A stretch of 41,263 nucleotides of DNA from Clostridia bacterium BRH_c25 (GTDB lineage Bacteria > Bacillota_A > Clostridia > Lutisporales > Lutisporaceae). The stretch lies in assembly GCA_001515955.1 (NCBI GenBank), contig LOES01000150.1, positions 1-41,263 of the forward strand, given 5' to 3'. How positions within the stretch are numbered: the stretch's first letter is position 1; every line of letters starts with the position of its first letter. Below, piece by piece: positions 1-8,129 of the stretch. The notes under the pieces are model-generated. The model saw nothing but the letters and a program-made list of their open reading frames with translations, was not told the origin of the DNA and ran no database searches. Both the position numbers and the translations under genes were made by a program.

Positions 1-412
1 CATAAACAGTCTTTAGGTGATCTGAAATATCCCTTGTTGTCATTCCTTTGGCATACATAGACAGTACCTGATCCTCGATGTTAGAGATGTCAGTCTGGTT
101 CTTCTTTACAATCTGTGGTTCAAACTCCCCTTTGCGGTCACGAGGAATGTCTAAACCAATCTCACCCATTGAAGAGACGACATTCTTCTTACTATAGCCG
201 TTCCTGCTATTATTGGTGTTCTTGTTGGAGTAATCATATTTGGAATAACCCAATTCATCCTCCATCTCACCTTCCAGCATTCCCTGAAGAGTATCTCCTA
301 GCAAATCTTTGAGCATTTCCTGAACATCCTGTGCGGTTTCTGGTCTGTAGTGCTCAAGTAATCCACTGATGAACGCCTTGCGTTCTGGAGTAAGCTTTCT
401 TTGTCTTGCCAT
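1..412 (-). CDS. IS256-family transposase, N-terminal part (cut by window edge)
   Basis: The minus strand opens with ATG at 412 behind a GGAGGA ribosome site and reads without a stop to the window edge, about 137 codons. The protein starts MARQRKLTPERKAF and contains the segment EMEDELGYSKYD, then IPRDRKGEFEPQIVKK and MYAKGMTTRDIS. These are hallmarks of the N-terminal part of IS256/Mutator-type DDE transposases, which move DNA by a copy-paste mechanism. The catalytic DDE region would lie beyond base 1. Its outer end is next to a terminal-repeat-like sequence at 471-497. The gene looks intact as far as it is visible; whether the element is complete cannot be judged here. Confidence 0.9.
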   Translation of the reverse strand, partial: MARQRKLTPERKAFISGLLEHYRPETAQDVQEMLKDLLGDTLQGMLEGEMEDELGYSKYDYSNKNTNNSRNGYSKKNVVSSMGEIGLDIPRDRKGEFEPQIVKKNQTDISNIEDQVLSMYAKGMTTRDISDHLKTVY

Positions 413-470
413 AAAAATATCCTCCTGAATTAATATTTATCTTAACATTAATCCAAGAGGATTCTCCACC

Positions 471-497
471 GGTTTACACAAAATATTTTACACTACC
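471..497. repeat. Probable IS256-type element terminus
   Basis: This AT-rich stretch contains GTGTAAAAT and TTTACACAAA in opposite orientation and lies about 60 bp upstream of the transposase start, where the terminal inverted repeat of an IS256-type element is expected. The opposite end and the target duplication are outside the window, so the exact boundary is inferred. Confidence 0.55.
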
Positions 498-498
498 T

Positions 499-540
499 AA
501 AAAATCAGCTCCACATCAAACGTGTGGAACTGATTTTTTT
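499..540 (-). terminator. Rho-independent terminator (bidirectional)
   Basis: A hairpin with arms AAAAATCAG-x-TCCACA and TGTGGA-x-CTGATTTTT and a 7-nt loop is flanked by A and T runs on both sides. It sits directly downstream of the minus-strand ORF ending at 539 and could also stop transcription entering from the IS element. Confidence 0.75.
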
Positions 541-817
541 AATAAAAACCTTCTTTTGCGATTTTCTTTATGTAGTTATAATATTTCCTGATCAGCTTCT
601 TAAACTCCTGGTCTGACAACTCATTGAATCTTGCCACCCCGTCTTCATAAAGATCCTCATAAATCAGGTCACAGTAATCATCATCTTCCTTATGCATTTG
701 CTTGTAACGCTTTTCCAGATGATATTCAAAATCCATACTGTAAGATATCCCATCAATCTTCCCATCAAGGAATTCCTTTGTCATCTCCATCATAAAATCA
801 ATATTAGGCAGTTTCAC
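539..817 (-). CDS. Small acidic protein, possibly colicin-D-immunity-like
   Basis: A 92-residue ORF starts at ATG 817, overlapping the last 14 bases of the IS66 remnant upstream, and ends at a terminator. The protein is acidic and helical in appearance, with FLDGKIDG near residue 17, a DDDYCDLIYEDLYEDG segment mid-protein and a basic tail KKLIRKYYNYIKKI. The pattern of an early FL-x-G-x-I, a central acidic DLY/EDG block and a late helical tail recalls small immunity proteins of the colicin D type, but this is only resemblance by eye. It could instead be a passenger gene of the IS66 element, since the overlap implies translational coupling. Function is not established. Confidence 0.5.
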   Translation of the reverse strand: MKLPNIDFMMEMTKEFLDGKIDGISYSMDFEYHLEKRYKQMHKEDDDYCDLIYEDLYEDGVARFNELSDQEFKKLIRKYYNYIKKIAKEGFY

Positions 818-1161
818 TTTGCAGCTCTCCTTTTTCGGCTTCGCTAAATCCGGTTTTTTGTATTTTGAATGTAAGTTGCATTTTTTCAGACCAAGGCAGA
901 TATTCGTCCAGTACCGAACAGTCTTTTGCTAAATCAAGATTAGGCAACTCACGGAATACGTGTTCCAGATATTTATAAGGATCAAGATTATTAGCGGTCG
1001 CTGTATTCATTACACTGAACACAGTAGCTGTTGCAACCGCACCATCCACTGAATCCGAAAACAAGGAGTTCTTTCTTGTAAGAGCCACGGGTTTCACGGC
1101 TATCTCGCTCAAATTATTTGATAAGGGAATCCTTCCATCAAGGAACCTTAAGGAACCTTGG
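804..1161 (-). pseudogene. IS66-family transposase, C-terminal remnant
   Basis: About 119 residues match the end of an IS66 TnpC transposase. The visible order is FLDGRIPLSNNLSE, RKNSLFSDS, a small hydrophobic/threonine block, NNLDPYKYLEHVFRELPN and DEYLPWSEK. IS66 transposases are normally around 500 residues, so most of the protein is missing. The reading frame stops making sense at 1162, where the left terminal repeat of the RAYT element begins. The remnant was therefore either cut by that insertion or its 5' part was deleted with it. There is no start codon of its own; the apparent Met lies inside the terminal repeat. It is not expected to be functional. Confidence 0.85.
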
Positions 1162-1190
1162 GTGCCAGGCACGACGTTTAGACGGTTATT
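1162..1190 (+). repeat. Left terminal inverted repeat of the RAYT element
   Basis: It begins with the palindrome GTGCCAGGCAC, continues GACGTTTAGACGG and ends TTATT. It matches 2090-2118 perfectly in reverse complement. Confidence 0.95.
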
Positions 1191-1248
1191 GAATTATAAA
1201 TAGCCTTCTGGTATTATGTAAGTAACATAGTATCAGGAGGTTATTTTT

Positions 1249-2094
1249 ATGGGGAGGCCGTGGAGGGAAGAATATAAGGGTGGAATTTATCACGTAATTG
1301 CACGAGGTAACAATAAAGAGTATATATTCAAGGAAAGCATTGATAAAGGATATTTCATCAAGCAGCTGAAGGAGACGATAGAAGGAATGAACTACCGTAT
1401 ATTCGGATATGTCTTGATGGACAATCACTATCACATGCTGATACAGACAATGGATAAGAAGCTTCAGGAGATAATGCATCAGATCAACAACAAATACAGC
1501 AAGTATTTCAATGGAAAATATAAGAGAGTAGGGCATGTATTCCAGGGCAGATATAAAGCGACGCTGGTGCAGGATGAGAGATATCTTATATGGGTATTGA
1601 GGTACATACATCAAAATCCGGTACAAGCGGGTATATGCCAGACTGTCAGCGAATACACGTGGAGCAGTGATAGCTTTTACAGAAAGGGAATCAAAGGTTT
1701 TGTAAATGTGGATATAGTGCTTAGTATGCTGGATGCTGATAGAAATGAGGCAGAGAAAAAATATAAGAAGCTAATGTCTGAAATAGAGGAAAAGGACTAT
1801 GCAGAAGAGAAAACAATCGGGGATGAAGCATACCAGCTTATGTGTTTAAGCAGGAGAAAATCAGAGGACAGAAAGCGATTGGATGAACTACTAATAGAAA
1901 CAGGAATTAGTGATGAAGATTATACCTTGGTAAAATCGGGATCGAGGAAAAGAGGGCTGACAAAATATAAGCTGGAATATGCCAGAGCAGCGGCAGCTTT
2001 GAAATACACATATAAGGAAATTGCGCATAACATAAACATAACAGAAAGTTCGATAAAAGATATGATTTATAAAAACGAAGGAGCAAATGAATAA
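1249..2094 (+). CDS. Y1 (HUH) transposase, REP-associated type
   Basis: The 281-residue protein starts at ATG 1249 behind CAGGAGG. Residues 1-20 read MGRPWREEYKGGIYHVIARG, the usual beginning of the TnpA-like Y1 family. The metal-binding HUH motif is MDNHYHMLIQT near residue 60. A catalytic tyrosine is expected in the following helix; NNKYSKYFNGKYKR near residue 85 supplies it. HVFQGRYKA and YIHQNPVQAGI are further family hallmarks. The tail (residues 190-281) carries a helix-turn-helix-like YKEIAHNINITESSIKDMI. Such enzymes cut and rejoin single-stranded DNA at palindromic ends. No frameshift or missing motif is seen, so it could be active. Confidence 0.93.
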   Translation: MGRPWREEYKGGIYHVIARGNNKEYIFKESIDKGYFIKQLKETIEGMNYRIFGYVLMDNHYHMLIQTMDKKLQEIMHQINNKYSKYFNGKYKRVGHVFQGRYKATLVQDERYLIWVLRYIHQNPVQAGICQTVSEYTWSSDSFYRKGIKGFVNVDIVLSMLDADRNEAEKKYKKLMSEIEEKDYAEEKTIGDEAYQLMCLSRRKSEDRKRLDELLIETGISDEDYTLVKSGSRKRGLTKYKLEYARAAAALKYTYKEIAHNINITESSIKDMIYKNEGANE

Positions 2095-2118
2095 CCGTCT
2101 AAACGTCGTGCCTGGCAC
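2090..2118 (-). repeat. Right terminal inverted repeat of the RAYT element
   Basis: Perfect inverted copy of 1162-1190. It contains the transposase stop codon (2092-2094) and ends with GTGCCTGGCAC directly against the ABC-F stop codon at 2119-2121. Confidence 0.95.
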
Positions 2119-4035
2119 TTATTCACTAAGCTCGCTCCATTCTTCATACAACAAATCAAGCCCGTTTTTCAGCTTTACTTGCTCATCATGAAGCTCCTCG
2201 CATCTCACATGGTCTGTGAACACTTCAGGAGTTTCCAGCAAAGAAGCTATTGCTTTAATCCGTTCCTCAGACTGTGCGATCTCCATTTCAACTGTCTCGA
2301 GCCTTTTCTGCTGTCTTCGGAGGTTGGATTTTTCTTCCTTTTGCTTCAGCCAATCATTTTTATTGGGGGTGGCTGCATCGGAATCCTCAATCTGCTGGTC
2401 CTCTGCGCTGCTCTCCAGCTTGCTCCTCTTATAGACATAATAGGAGTAGTTGCCGTTGTATTGCATGCAGATATCCTGCTTAAGCTCTATAATTTTTGTA
2501 GCCACCTTGTTCAGGAAATACCTGTCATGGGAAACCAGCAGTATTGTACCCGGATAGTTGGCCAAAGCACTTTCCAGAACTTCCTTGGATAATATATCCA
2601 AGTGGTTGGTAGGCTCATCCATAAGAAGGAAGTTTGATTTGGAGAGCATGAGCTTTAAAAGGGCTATCCTGCTTCTCTCACCGCCGCTGAGCTTGCTGAT
2701 TTCCTTGAATATATCCTCTCCCGGGAACAAGAATGAGGCCAACTTGGTACGAAGCTCAGTCTGATTCAACTGAGGGTATTCATCCCATATTTCATCAATT
2801 ACAGTATTGTTGTAATTCAAGCTTTCCTGCTCCTGATCGTAGTAACCGATAATAACATTTGTTCCAAGCCGTACATGACCGGAATCAGCTTCTGATGTGC
2901 CGGCAATTATCTTAAGCATTGTAGTTTTGCCGATTCCGTTGGGCCCCAACAATGCGACCTTTTCCCCGCGTTTAACCTCAAAGCTGGCATCCGAAAAAAG
3001 CTGTTTATCAAAAGCCTTGGATAGGTTTTCTACAGTCAGAACATCATTTCCGCTCCTGATTCCGGGCTCAAACCTGATGCCTATATTCTTTGGGAGTGCA
3101 TCGGGCTTGTCGATTCTTTCAATACGGTCAAGAGCTTTCTCTCTGCTTTCAGCCTGCTTTATGCTTTTTTCCCTGTTATATTGCCTGAATCTGGCTATTA
3201 TTGCTTCTTGCCGGGTAATTTCCTTTTGCTGCTCAGCATAATCCTTTAACTGGATTTCTCTCTGCTGCTGCTTCTTTTCTATATATTTTGAGTAATTGCC
3301 GTTATATTCCCTGAGAGTTCTGTTTTCAATCTCAAAGGTTCTGTTGGTAACCATATCAAGGAAGTAGCGGTCGTGAGATACAATAAGTGCCGAGCATCTA
3401 AGGTTTTTGAGGTATTCCTCCAGCCACTCCACAGACTGTATATCCAAATAATTGGTTGGTTCATCCAGAAGCAGGATATTAAAATTTTGCAGAAGAACCT
3501 TTCCCAAAGCAACTCTTGTCTTCTGGCCTCCACTGAGAATGGAAACCGGTTTGTCATAATCATCAACCGAAAAGCCAAGGCCTTTAAGCACACCCTTTAT
3601 TTGGCTTTTGTAGCCAAAACCGTTGCTGCTCTTATATTCCTCCTGTAAATTTGCATATATTCCAAGCAGCGGCTCCACAGCTCCATTATCTTTAGAATTA
3701 CCCAGGCTGCTGATTTTTAGCTCCAAGTCCTGAATAGCCTTTTCCATTTGAATAAGATGGGTAAAAACGGTCATCATCTCATCCCATATCGTATTAGATG
3801 ATTCATAGCTGAAATCCTGGGACATGTAGCCTATTCTAATATTTTTACTGATGAATATATCCCCTTCATCCCGGTCAAGATCTCCTGTGATCATCTTGAA
3901 AAGGGTTGACTTTCCTGCTCCATTGACACCCACAATCCCTACCTTGTCATTTTCCTGCACAGTGAAGGTAACACCCTCAAGGATCACATCTATCCCATAA
4001 CTTTTTTTTATATCCTTACCTGAAAGTATTATCAT
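2119..4035 (-). CDS. ABC-F family ATPase (ribosome-associated translation factor)
   Basis: Two ABC ATPase domains lie in one chain with no membrane segments, which defines the ABC-F family. Domain 1 has Walker A GVNGAGKST, signature LSGGQKTR and Walker B LLLDEPTNYLDI. Domain 2 has GPNGIGKTT, LSGGERSR and LLMDEPTNHLDI. A long charged linker joins them, and a C-terminal coiled coil ends EEWSELSE. ABC-F proteins bind the ribosomal E site and modulate translation; some protect against antibiotics. The overall layout is closest to the YdiF type, but I cannot assign resistance. I chose ATG 4035 (638 residues) over the longer start at 4098 because GGAGGA lies just upstream and MIILSGKDIKKSYG is the natural N-terminus. 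The RAYT element abuts the stop codon without damaging the gene. Confidence 0.93.
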   Translation of the reverse strand: MIILSGKDIKKSYGIDVILEGVTFTVQENDKVGIVGVNGAGKSTLFKMITGDLDRDEGDIFISKNIRIGYMSQDFSYESSNTIWDEMMTVFTHLIQMEKAIQDLELKISSLGNSKDNGAVEPLLGIYANLQEEYKSSNGFGYKSQIKGVLKGLGFSVDDYDKPVSILSGGQKTRVALGKVLLQNFNILLLDEPTNYLDIQSVEWLEEYLKNLRCSALIVSHDRYFLDMVTNRTFEIENRTLREYNGNYSKYIEKKQQQREIQLKDYAEQQKEITRQEAIIARFRQYNREKSIKQAESREKALDRIERIDKPDALPKNIGIRFEPGIRSGNDVLTVENLSKAFDKQLFSDASFEVKRGEKVALLGPNGIGKTTMLKIIAGTSEADSGHVRLGTNVIIGYYDQEQESLNYNNTVIDEIWDEYPQLNQTELRTKLASFLFPGEDIFKEISKLSGGERSRIALLKLMLSKSNFLLMDEPTNHLDILSKEVLESALANYPGTILLVSHDRYFLNKVATKIIELKQDICMQYNGNYSYYVYKRSKLESSAEDQQIEDSDAATPNKNDWLKQKEEKSNLRRQQKRLETVEMEIAQSEERIKAIASLLETPEVFTDHVRCEELHDEQVKLKNGLDLLYEEWSELSE

Positions 4036-4160
4036 AAATACGTCCTCCGTAATAAAAACATCGTATACAGCATTGGAATTATTAATCGTACAACACATAT
4101 TTTATCAGAGTTCAATGGGGTTTGTACATAGTACTAAAAATAACAAAGATATGTAATTTC

Positions 4161-4189
4161 TTGACAATGTCTATAGTATATAATAAAAT
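4161..4189 (+). promoter_or_regulatory. Probable rex promoter
   Basis: TTGACA at 4161-4166 and TAAAAT at 4184-4189 are separated by 17 bp. The transcript would start near 4196, upstream of the Rex operator. Confidence 0.6.
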
Positions 4190-4225
4190 TAATTTACTAA
4201 ACTATGAATGCAAAGGGAACAGGTT

Positions 4226-4243
4226 ATGTTAATATATTAACAA
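4226..4243 (+). promoter_or_regulatory. Rex operator (autoregulatory)
   Basis: ATGTTAATATATTAACAA fits the known clostridial Rex site TTGTTAA-N4-TTAACAA at 13 of 14 defined positions. The inner 16 bp are a perfect palindrome. It lies about 30 bp past the predicted transcription start of rex, so bound Rex would block its own transcription and be released when NADH rises. Confidence 0.85.
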
Positions 4244-4309
4244 TAACCGGGATCACAATTGTTCCAAATCGGATATTTGGACAAATTTCAATAGTTAGGA
4301 GTAGATAAG

Positions 4310-4963
4310 ATGGAAAGATTCAGCAACATATCTATGGCGGTAGTTAGAAGACTTCCTAAATATCACAGGTATTTGGGTGATTTATTGTACAATGATATAA
4401 GGCGGGTATCATCTCAAGAGCTTAGCCGTATCACAGGCTTTACGGCATCTCAGATAAGACAGGATCTGAATTGCTTTGGAGGCTTCGGGCAGCAGGGATA
4501 TGGCTATAATGTGGATGAGCTTCATAGGGAGATCGGTAAGATACTTGGCCTGGACAGGACCTATAAGACTATTATCATTGGCGCAGGTAACGTGGGAAGA
4601 GCTATAGCCAACTATACTTTCTTTGAAGAAAGCGGCTTCAAGCTATGTGGAATGTTTGACAATAGTTCAAAAAAAATAGGCGACACAGTAAAAGATCTCA
4701 AGGTATTGCCAATTGAGGATATTGAAGAATTCATTAAAGAAAACAGTATAGAAATTGGTATTCTATGCACACCCAAGGATGGCGCACAGAAGATTGCTGA
4801 AATATTAATGAAGTGTGGTATAAAGGGGATATGGAATTTTGCCCCTGTCGACCTTAAGCTGGACAGCAACGTCATTATAGAAAATGTTCACTTGAGTGAA
4901 AGCTTATTTACTATATCATATCTGCTCAAGGAGCAAGATGAGATGAAAAGGAAGAAAAAGTAG
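4310..4963 (+). CDS. rex: Redox-sensing transcriptional repressor Rex
   Basis: This 217-residue protein is full length for Rex. Residues 1-80 form the winged-helix DNA-binding domain, with LPKYHRYL, SSQELSRITGFTASQIRQDL and CFGGFGQQGYGYNV. Residues 85-200 are a Rossmann domain with the dinucleotide motif IIGAGNVGRAIANY. The C-terminal helix used for domain swapping, ESLFTISYLLKEQ, is present. Rex senses the NADH/NAD+ ratio and represses fermentation, hydrogenase and related genes. The start has a TAGGAG ribosome site. A Rex operator lies upstream, and a strong terminator follows at 4997-5046. Candidate Rex sites before hydA and the formate dehydrogenase genes in this window make those its likely targets. 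Confidence 0.97.
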   Translation: MERFSNISMAVVRRLPKYHRYLGDLLYNDIRRVSSQELSRITGFTASQIRQDLNCFGGFGQQGYGYNVDELHREIGKILGLDRTYKTIIIGAGNVGRAIANYTFFEESGFKLCGMFDNSSKKIGDTVKDLKVLPIEDIEEFIKENSIEIGILCTPKDGAQKIAEILMKCGIKGIWNFAPVDLKLDSNVIIENVHLSESLFTISYLLKEQDEMKRKKK

Positions 4964-4996
4964 GAATTGCTTTGGAAAGGTTTTCCCGGAAAAGGG

Positions 4997-5046
4997 AAAT
5001 TAGTAAAGAGACGTCATGTGATGATCATGCGTCTCTTTACTAATTT
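4997..5046 (+). terminator. Rho-independent terminator after rex
   Basis: Seventeen-base arms AAATTAGTAAAGAGACG and CGTCTCTTTACTAATTT are perfectly complementary around a 16-nt loop. It ends transcription of rex. A heptamer repeat array begins 3 bp later. Confidence 0.9.
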
Positions 5047-5048
5047 CT

Positions 5049-5133
5049 GTTGCGCGTTACGCGTTTCGAGTTGCGCGATTCAAGAAATTTCTTCGAAGCC
5101 TTGACTGGATTCCCGAATCTCGCATCTCGTATC
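5049..5133. repeat. Heptamer arrays, GTTNCGC family then inverted GATRCGA family
   Basis: 5049-5083 is a run of 7-bp units: GTTGCGC, GTTACGC, GTTTCGA, GTTGCGC, then a decayed GATTCAA. A spacer with TTCTTCGAAG follows, then 5113-5133 has three units of the other family in reverse (CCGAATC, TCGCATC, TCGTATC). The block lies between the rex terminator and the next gene. Confidence 0.85.
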
Positions 5134-5217
5134 TTATTCATTTTCCTGTTTCAAATCCTTAGAAATATGATAGAATATATCGTATATAGTTATATTACAG
5201 TCATTGGGGGTATAGCC

Positions 5218-6024
5218 GTGAAGGTTTACGCACTTATTGGGCAAAGCGGCACCGGGAAGAGCTACAAGGCTTTTATGGTTGCAAAAGACAGGGATATAGG
5301 ATATATAATTGATGATGGGCTTTTAATAGGCGGTACGAGAGTTTTGGCAGGTCAGTCGGCGAAGAGGGAAAACACTCGTATAGCATCGGTCAGAAGAGCA
5401 CTTTTTCATGATCCCGAGCATAGGGAGAAGGTCAAGAATGCATTGGAGGAGCTTAAGCCGGAAAAGCTTCTTGTTATAGGCACCTCCCTCAAAATGGTGC
5501 AGGAAATCAGTCAAGCCCTTGGATTTTCAGAATTTCATGAGATACTGCATATTGAAGATGTTTCGACAGAAAAGGAAATAGAGCTGGCCAGAAAATCACG
5601 CAGCGAGGATGGTAAGCATGTCATACCGGTGCCTACCTTTGAAGTCAAAAAGGATTTTTCCGGTTATTTTATAGATTCTCTTAAGATATTCAGTAAAAAG
5701 GATCGTTTTTCGGACATAGTTGAAAAGACCATTATAAGGCCGACCTTCAGCTACCTGGGGAAGTATGAGCTTTCGAAAGCTGCTCTTGTGCAGATTATAG
5801 GCATTTGTGTATCAAAGGTGGAGCGGATAAACAAGATTATGAGGGTCAGGATAGAGAACAGGCCTGATGGAGTAATTATTGACCTTGATTTATCAATTAA
5901 GCTGATTACAAGGATTGACCTTATGGTAGTAGATCTTCAGAAAAAGCTGGTGGAAGAAATAGAATACATGACGGGTCTGAATGTATTAAGCATAAATGTG
6001 ACAGTAAAGACTATAACGACGTGA
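5218..6024 (+). CDS. P-loop protein with C-terminal Asp23/Gls24-like domain
   Basis: The GTG at 5218 (268 residues) has GGGGGT just upstream. The longer frame back to 5050 only translates repeat DNA, so I reject it. Residues 8-15, GQSGTGKS, are a Walker A motif, followed by KAFMVAKDRDIGYIIDDGLL as in small nucleotide-binding proteins. From about residue 175 the sequence changes to a fold-like pattern seen in Asp23/Gls24 proteins, with YELSKAALVQIIGICVSKVERI, VRIENRPDGVIIDLDLSIK and a close MTGLNVLSINVTVKTI. Asp23-type proteins are linked to envelope stress. The fusion of the two parts suggests an ATP- or GTP-dependent envelope function, but the substrate is unknown. The gene stands alone between two repeat blocks. 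Confidence 0.7.
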   Translation: MKVYALIGQSGTGKSYKAFMVAKDRDIGYIIDDGLLIGGTRVLAGQSAKRENTRIASVRRALFHDPEHREKVKNALEELKPEKLLVIGTSLKMVQEISQALGFSEFHEILHIEDVSTEKEIELARKSRSEDGKHVIPVPTFEVKKDFSGYFIDSLKIFSKKDRFSDIVEKTIIRPTFSYLGKYELSKAALVQIIGICVSKVERINKIMRVRIENRPDGVIIDLDLSIKLITRIDLMVVDLQKKLVEEIEYMTGLNVLSINVTVKTITT

Positions 6025-6030
6025 TAAAGA

Positions 6031-6139
6031 TTGGGTATTCCTGTTGGGACGGTTGCGCGTTACGAGTTGCGGGTGTTCGGGACAGTGCTTCGAAGCCCAG
6101 TTTTTGTATGCGCGAAACACGAAACGCGAAACCCGTAAC
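6031..6139. repeat. Composite repeat: core plus inverted GTTNCGN heptamer arrays
   Basis: The core GGGTATTCCTGTTGGG starts 7 bp after the preceding stop codon. Three units follow at 6052-6072 (GTTGCGC, GTTACGA, GTTGCGG), then a spacer with GCTTCGAAGCCC, then four inverted units at 6112-6139 (GCGAAAC, ACGAAAC, GCGAAAC, CCGTAAC). The arms could form an imperfect hairpin. Confidence 0.85.
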
Positions 6140-6170
6140 CAAATGAAATTTTATTCGAAGGAGTATCTAT

Positions 6171-7058
6171 ATGAAGATTACAGAAGTCGAGAACGGATTA
6201 ATACTTGAAGATTTAACGGCTTTTGATGCCAGGCATATATTTGAATGCGGTCAATGCTTCCGTTGGGCAAAGGAAGAAGACGGAAGCTATACCGGAATTG
6301 CCTTTGGCAGAGTACTCAATGTCAGGTCTGATTATGACAAGGGAATGGTGATGCTGGACAATACCAGCCTTAAGGAATTTCAGGACATATGGTTTGAATA
6401 TTTCGACCTTGGAAGGGATTATGGGGTTATAAAAGAAACACTTTCCAGGGACCCTGTTCTTGATATGGCTATTAAGTATGGAAGGGGTATCAGGATACTT
6501 AAGCAGGAGCCCTGGGAGCTTTTGATATCTTATATTATGTCAGCCAATAACAGTATACCGATGATAGCAAGAAGCATAGGCCTGCTGTCTGAAATGTATG
6601 GCAGCCAGGTTCACTACAAGGGAAAAGCATATTATACCTTCCCAACCCCCGAAGAGCTTTATTCGGCTGGTATAGAGGGGATATCCCTATGCAGAGCGGG
6701 GTTCAGATGCAAATACATATTGCAGGCTGCAGCAATGGTCAACGCAGGGGAAACAAGGCTGGAGGAGATTGCTGCTCTAGGCATTGATAATGCAAGGAAA
6801 GAGCTTATGAAGATTCCGGGAGTGGGGCCAAAGGTGGCAGATTGTATAATGCTTTTTTCAATGCAAAAATATAAGGCTTATCCCGTGGATGTATGGGTAA
6901 AAAGAGTTACTGAGTATTTCTTCCTTGGAAGAGATGTCAAAATGAAAGAGATACAGCACTTTGCAGAAGAGAAATTTGGAGATATGGCAGGCTTTGCGCA
7001 AGAGTATCTTTTCTATTATGCAAGAGAATCAAAGATAAATCCGGATAAAAGGATTTAA
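6171..7058 (+). CDS. ogg: 8-oxoguanine DNA glycosylase/AP lyase, OGG1 type
   Basis: This 295-residue base-excision repair enzyme resembles the long OGG1 family. The N-terminal β domain contains FECGQCFRW, the usual OGG1/AlkA entry motif. The helix-hairpin-helix is LMKIPGVGPKVADCIMLF, where the lysine after GVGP is the family's Schiff-base nucleophile. It is followed by YPVDVWVKR, whose aspartate is the catalytic acid. The protein would remove oxidised guanine from DNA and nick the abasic site. An oxygen-damage repair gene suits an anaerobe exposed to occasional oxygen. GAAGGAG precedes ATG 6171. The gene is flanked by repeat blocks and a heptamer array begins 2 bp after its stop. Confidence 0.92.
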   Translation: MKITEVENGLILEDLTAFDARHIFECGQCFRWAKEEDGSYTGIAFGRVLNVRSDYDKGMVMLDNTSLKEFQDIWFEYFDLGRDYGVIKETLSRDPVLDMAIKYGRGIRILKQEPWELLISYIMSANNSIPMIARSIGLLSEMYGSQVHYKGKAYYTFPTPEELYSAGIEGISLCRAGFRCKYILQAAAMVNAGETRLEEIAALGIDNARKELMKIPGVGPKVADCIMLFSMQKYKAYPVDVWVKRVTEYFFLGRDVKMKEIQHFAEEKFGDMAGFAQEYLFYYARESKINPDKRI

Positions 7059-7060
7059 AA

Positions 7061-7142
7061 GATGCGAGATACGAGATTCGAGATGCGAGGAAAGCAGGGG
7101 TATTCCTTGTAGGTTCAGGTACGGGTAACACGGAACACACAG
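7061..7142. repeat. Heptamer array (GATRCGA) plus core and ACGGGTAACACGG tail
   Basis: Four units at 7061-7088 (GATGCGA, GATACGA, GATTCGA, GATGCGA) are followed by GGGGTATTCCTTGTAGG, then GGTACGGGTAACACGG. The array begins 2 bp after the ogg stop codon. The same order of parts occurs at 38443-38510 and, inverted, at 14003-14062. Confidence 0.9.
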
Positions 7143-7208
7143 CTGGGGAGAATATTATGATATTTAAATGATGTTCGGTAATCATGTAAATTACGAGGAG
7201 TTGATATT

Positions 7209-7892
7209 ATGATTTTATTAGGTTCTATAGCAAATGTGGCAACAATAATAATTGGAGGAATAACAGGAAGCATTCTTAAAAGAGGACTTTCAGAGCGCTT
7301 CAGCAGCTTGATTATTTCAGCCTTGGGCCTGCTTACTGTAGCCATAGGGATAATGTTCGCAGTCAAGTCTCAAAATATTATGGTTGTTGTATTCAGTCTG
7401 GTACTTGGAGCAATAATGGGTGAATGGATTAACATTGAGAAAAGGATGAATGATTTGGGAGATTTTGTCCAGGACAAGCTTAAATCGAAGGAAGGCAGTT
7501 TTTCACAGGGCTTTGTGACAGCCAGTCTTCTTTTCTGCGTAGGCTCCATGGCAATAATGGGAGCATTGCAGAGTGGGCTCATGAAGGATCATAGTATATT
7601 ATATGCAAAATCGATAATGGATGGAGTCATAGCAGTTGTTTTTGCTTCCACTCTGGGCATCGGAGTAGCTTTGTCCTTCCTGCCTGTGTTAATATACCAG
7701 GGTTCTATTACTATGCTGTCTTCGGTTGTGGCTCCATATCTCAGTGAGGCTGTAATGACGGAAATGACAGCAACAGGGGGAATACTTCTTATGGGAGTGG
7801 GTATCAGCGTACTGGAAATCAGGAAGATAAAGGTCGGCAATATGCTTCCGGCAATATTCCTGCCTATATTGTTCATGTTGTTTATGAAATAA
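7209..7892 (+). CDS. DUF554 family membrane protein
   Basis: The 227-residue, very hydrophobic protein has about six membrane segments. It begins MILLGSIANVATIIIGGITGSILKRGL and contains GALQSGLMKDHSILYAKSIMDGVIAVVFASTLGIGVA, a pattern typical of the DUF554/YdfK family of inner-membrane proteins of unknown function. Length is normal for the family. ATG 7209 has GAGGAG 8 bp upstream. It stands alone, with repeat arrays before and after it. A transport role is often guessed for this family, but nothing here shows a substrate. Confidence 0.9.
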   Translation: MILLGSIANVATIIIGGITGSILKRGLSERFSSLIISALGLLTVAIGIMFAVKSQNIMVVVFSLVLGAIMGEWINIEKRMNDLGDFVQDKLKSKEGSFSQGFVTASLLFCVGSMAIMGALQSGLMKDHSILYAKSIMDGVIAVVFASTLGIGVALSFLPVLIYQGSITMLSSVVAPYLSEAVMTEMTATGGILLMGVGISVLEIRKIKVGNMLPAIFLPILFMLFMK

Positions 7893-7893
7893 A

Positions 7894-7996
<103 letters not shown>

Positions 7997-8129
7997 TTTT
8001 TTAAAATATTGAGAAAATAGTATAAATATAGAGGAATATTAATATAATACTAAATATTGGCTGATATTTGATGCATATGGCTGATTTTGGCCTGTATGGG
8101 TATTTGATAATGTAATTCCCATTAATTAT

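Larger units (their letters stand above)
1162..2118 (+). mobile_element. Complete IS200-like/RAYT element with 29-bp terminal inverted repeats
   Basis: The ends 1162-1190 and 2090-2118 are exact reverse complements over 29 bp. Each outer end is itself a short palindrome, GTGCCAGGCAC or GTGCCTGGCAC. Between them lies one gene, a Y1-type transposase, whose stop codon is inside the right repeat. Terminal GTGCCTGGCAC palindromes next to this transposase type are typical of REP-associated tyrosine transposase units. The left side borders a decayed IS66 gene. The right side borders, with no gap, the TAA stop of the ABC-F gene. No target duplication is apparent, as expected for Y1 enzymes. Confidence 0.85.
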
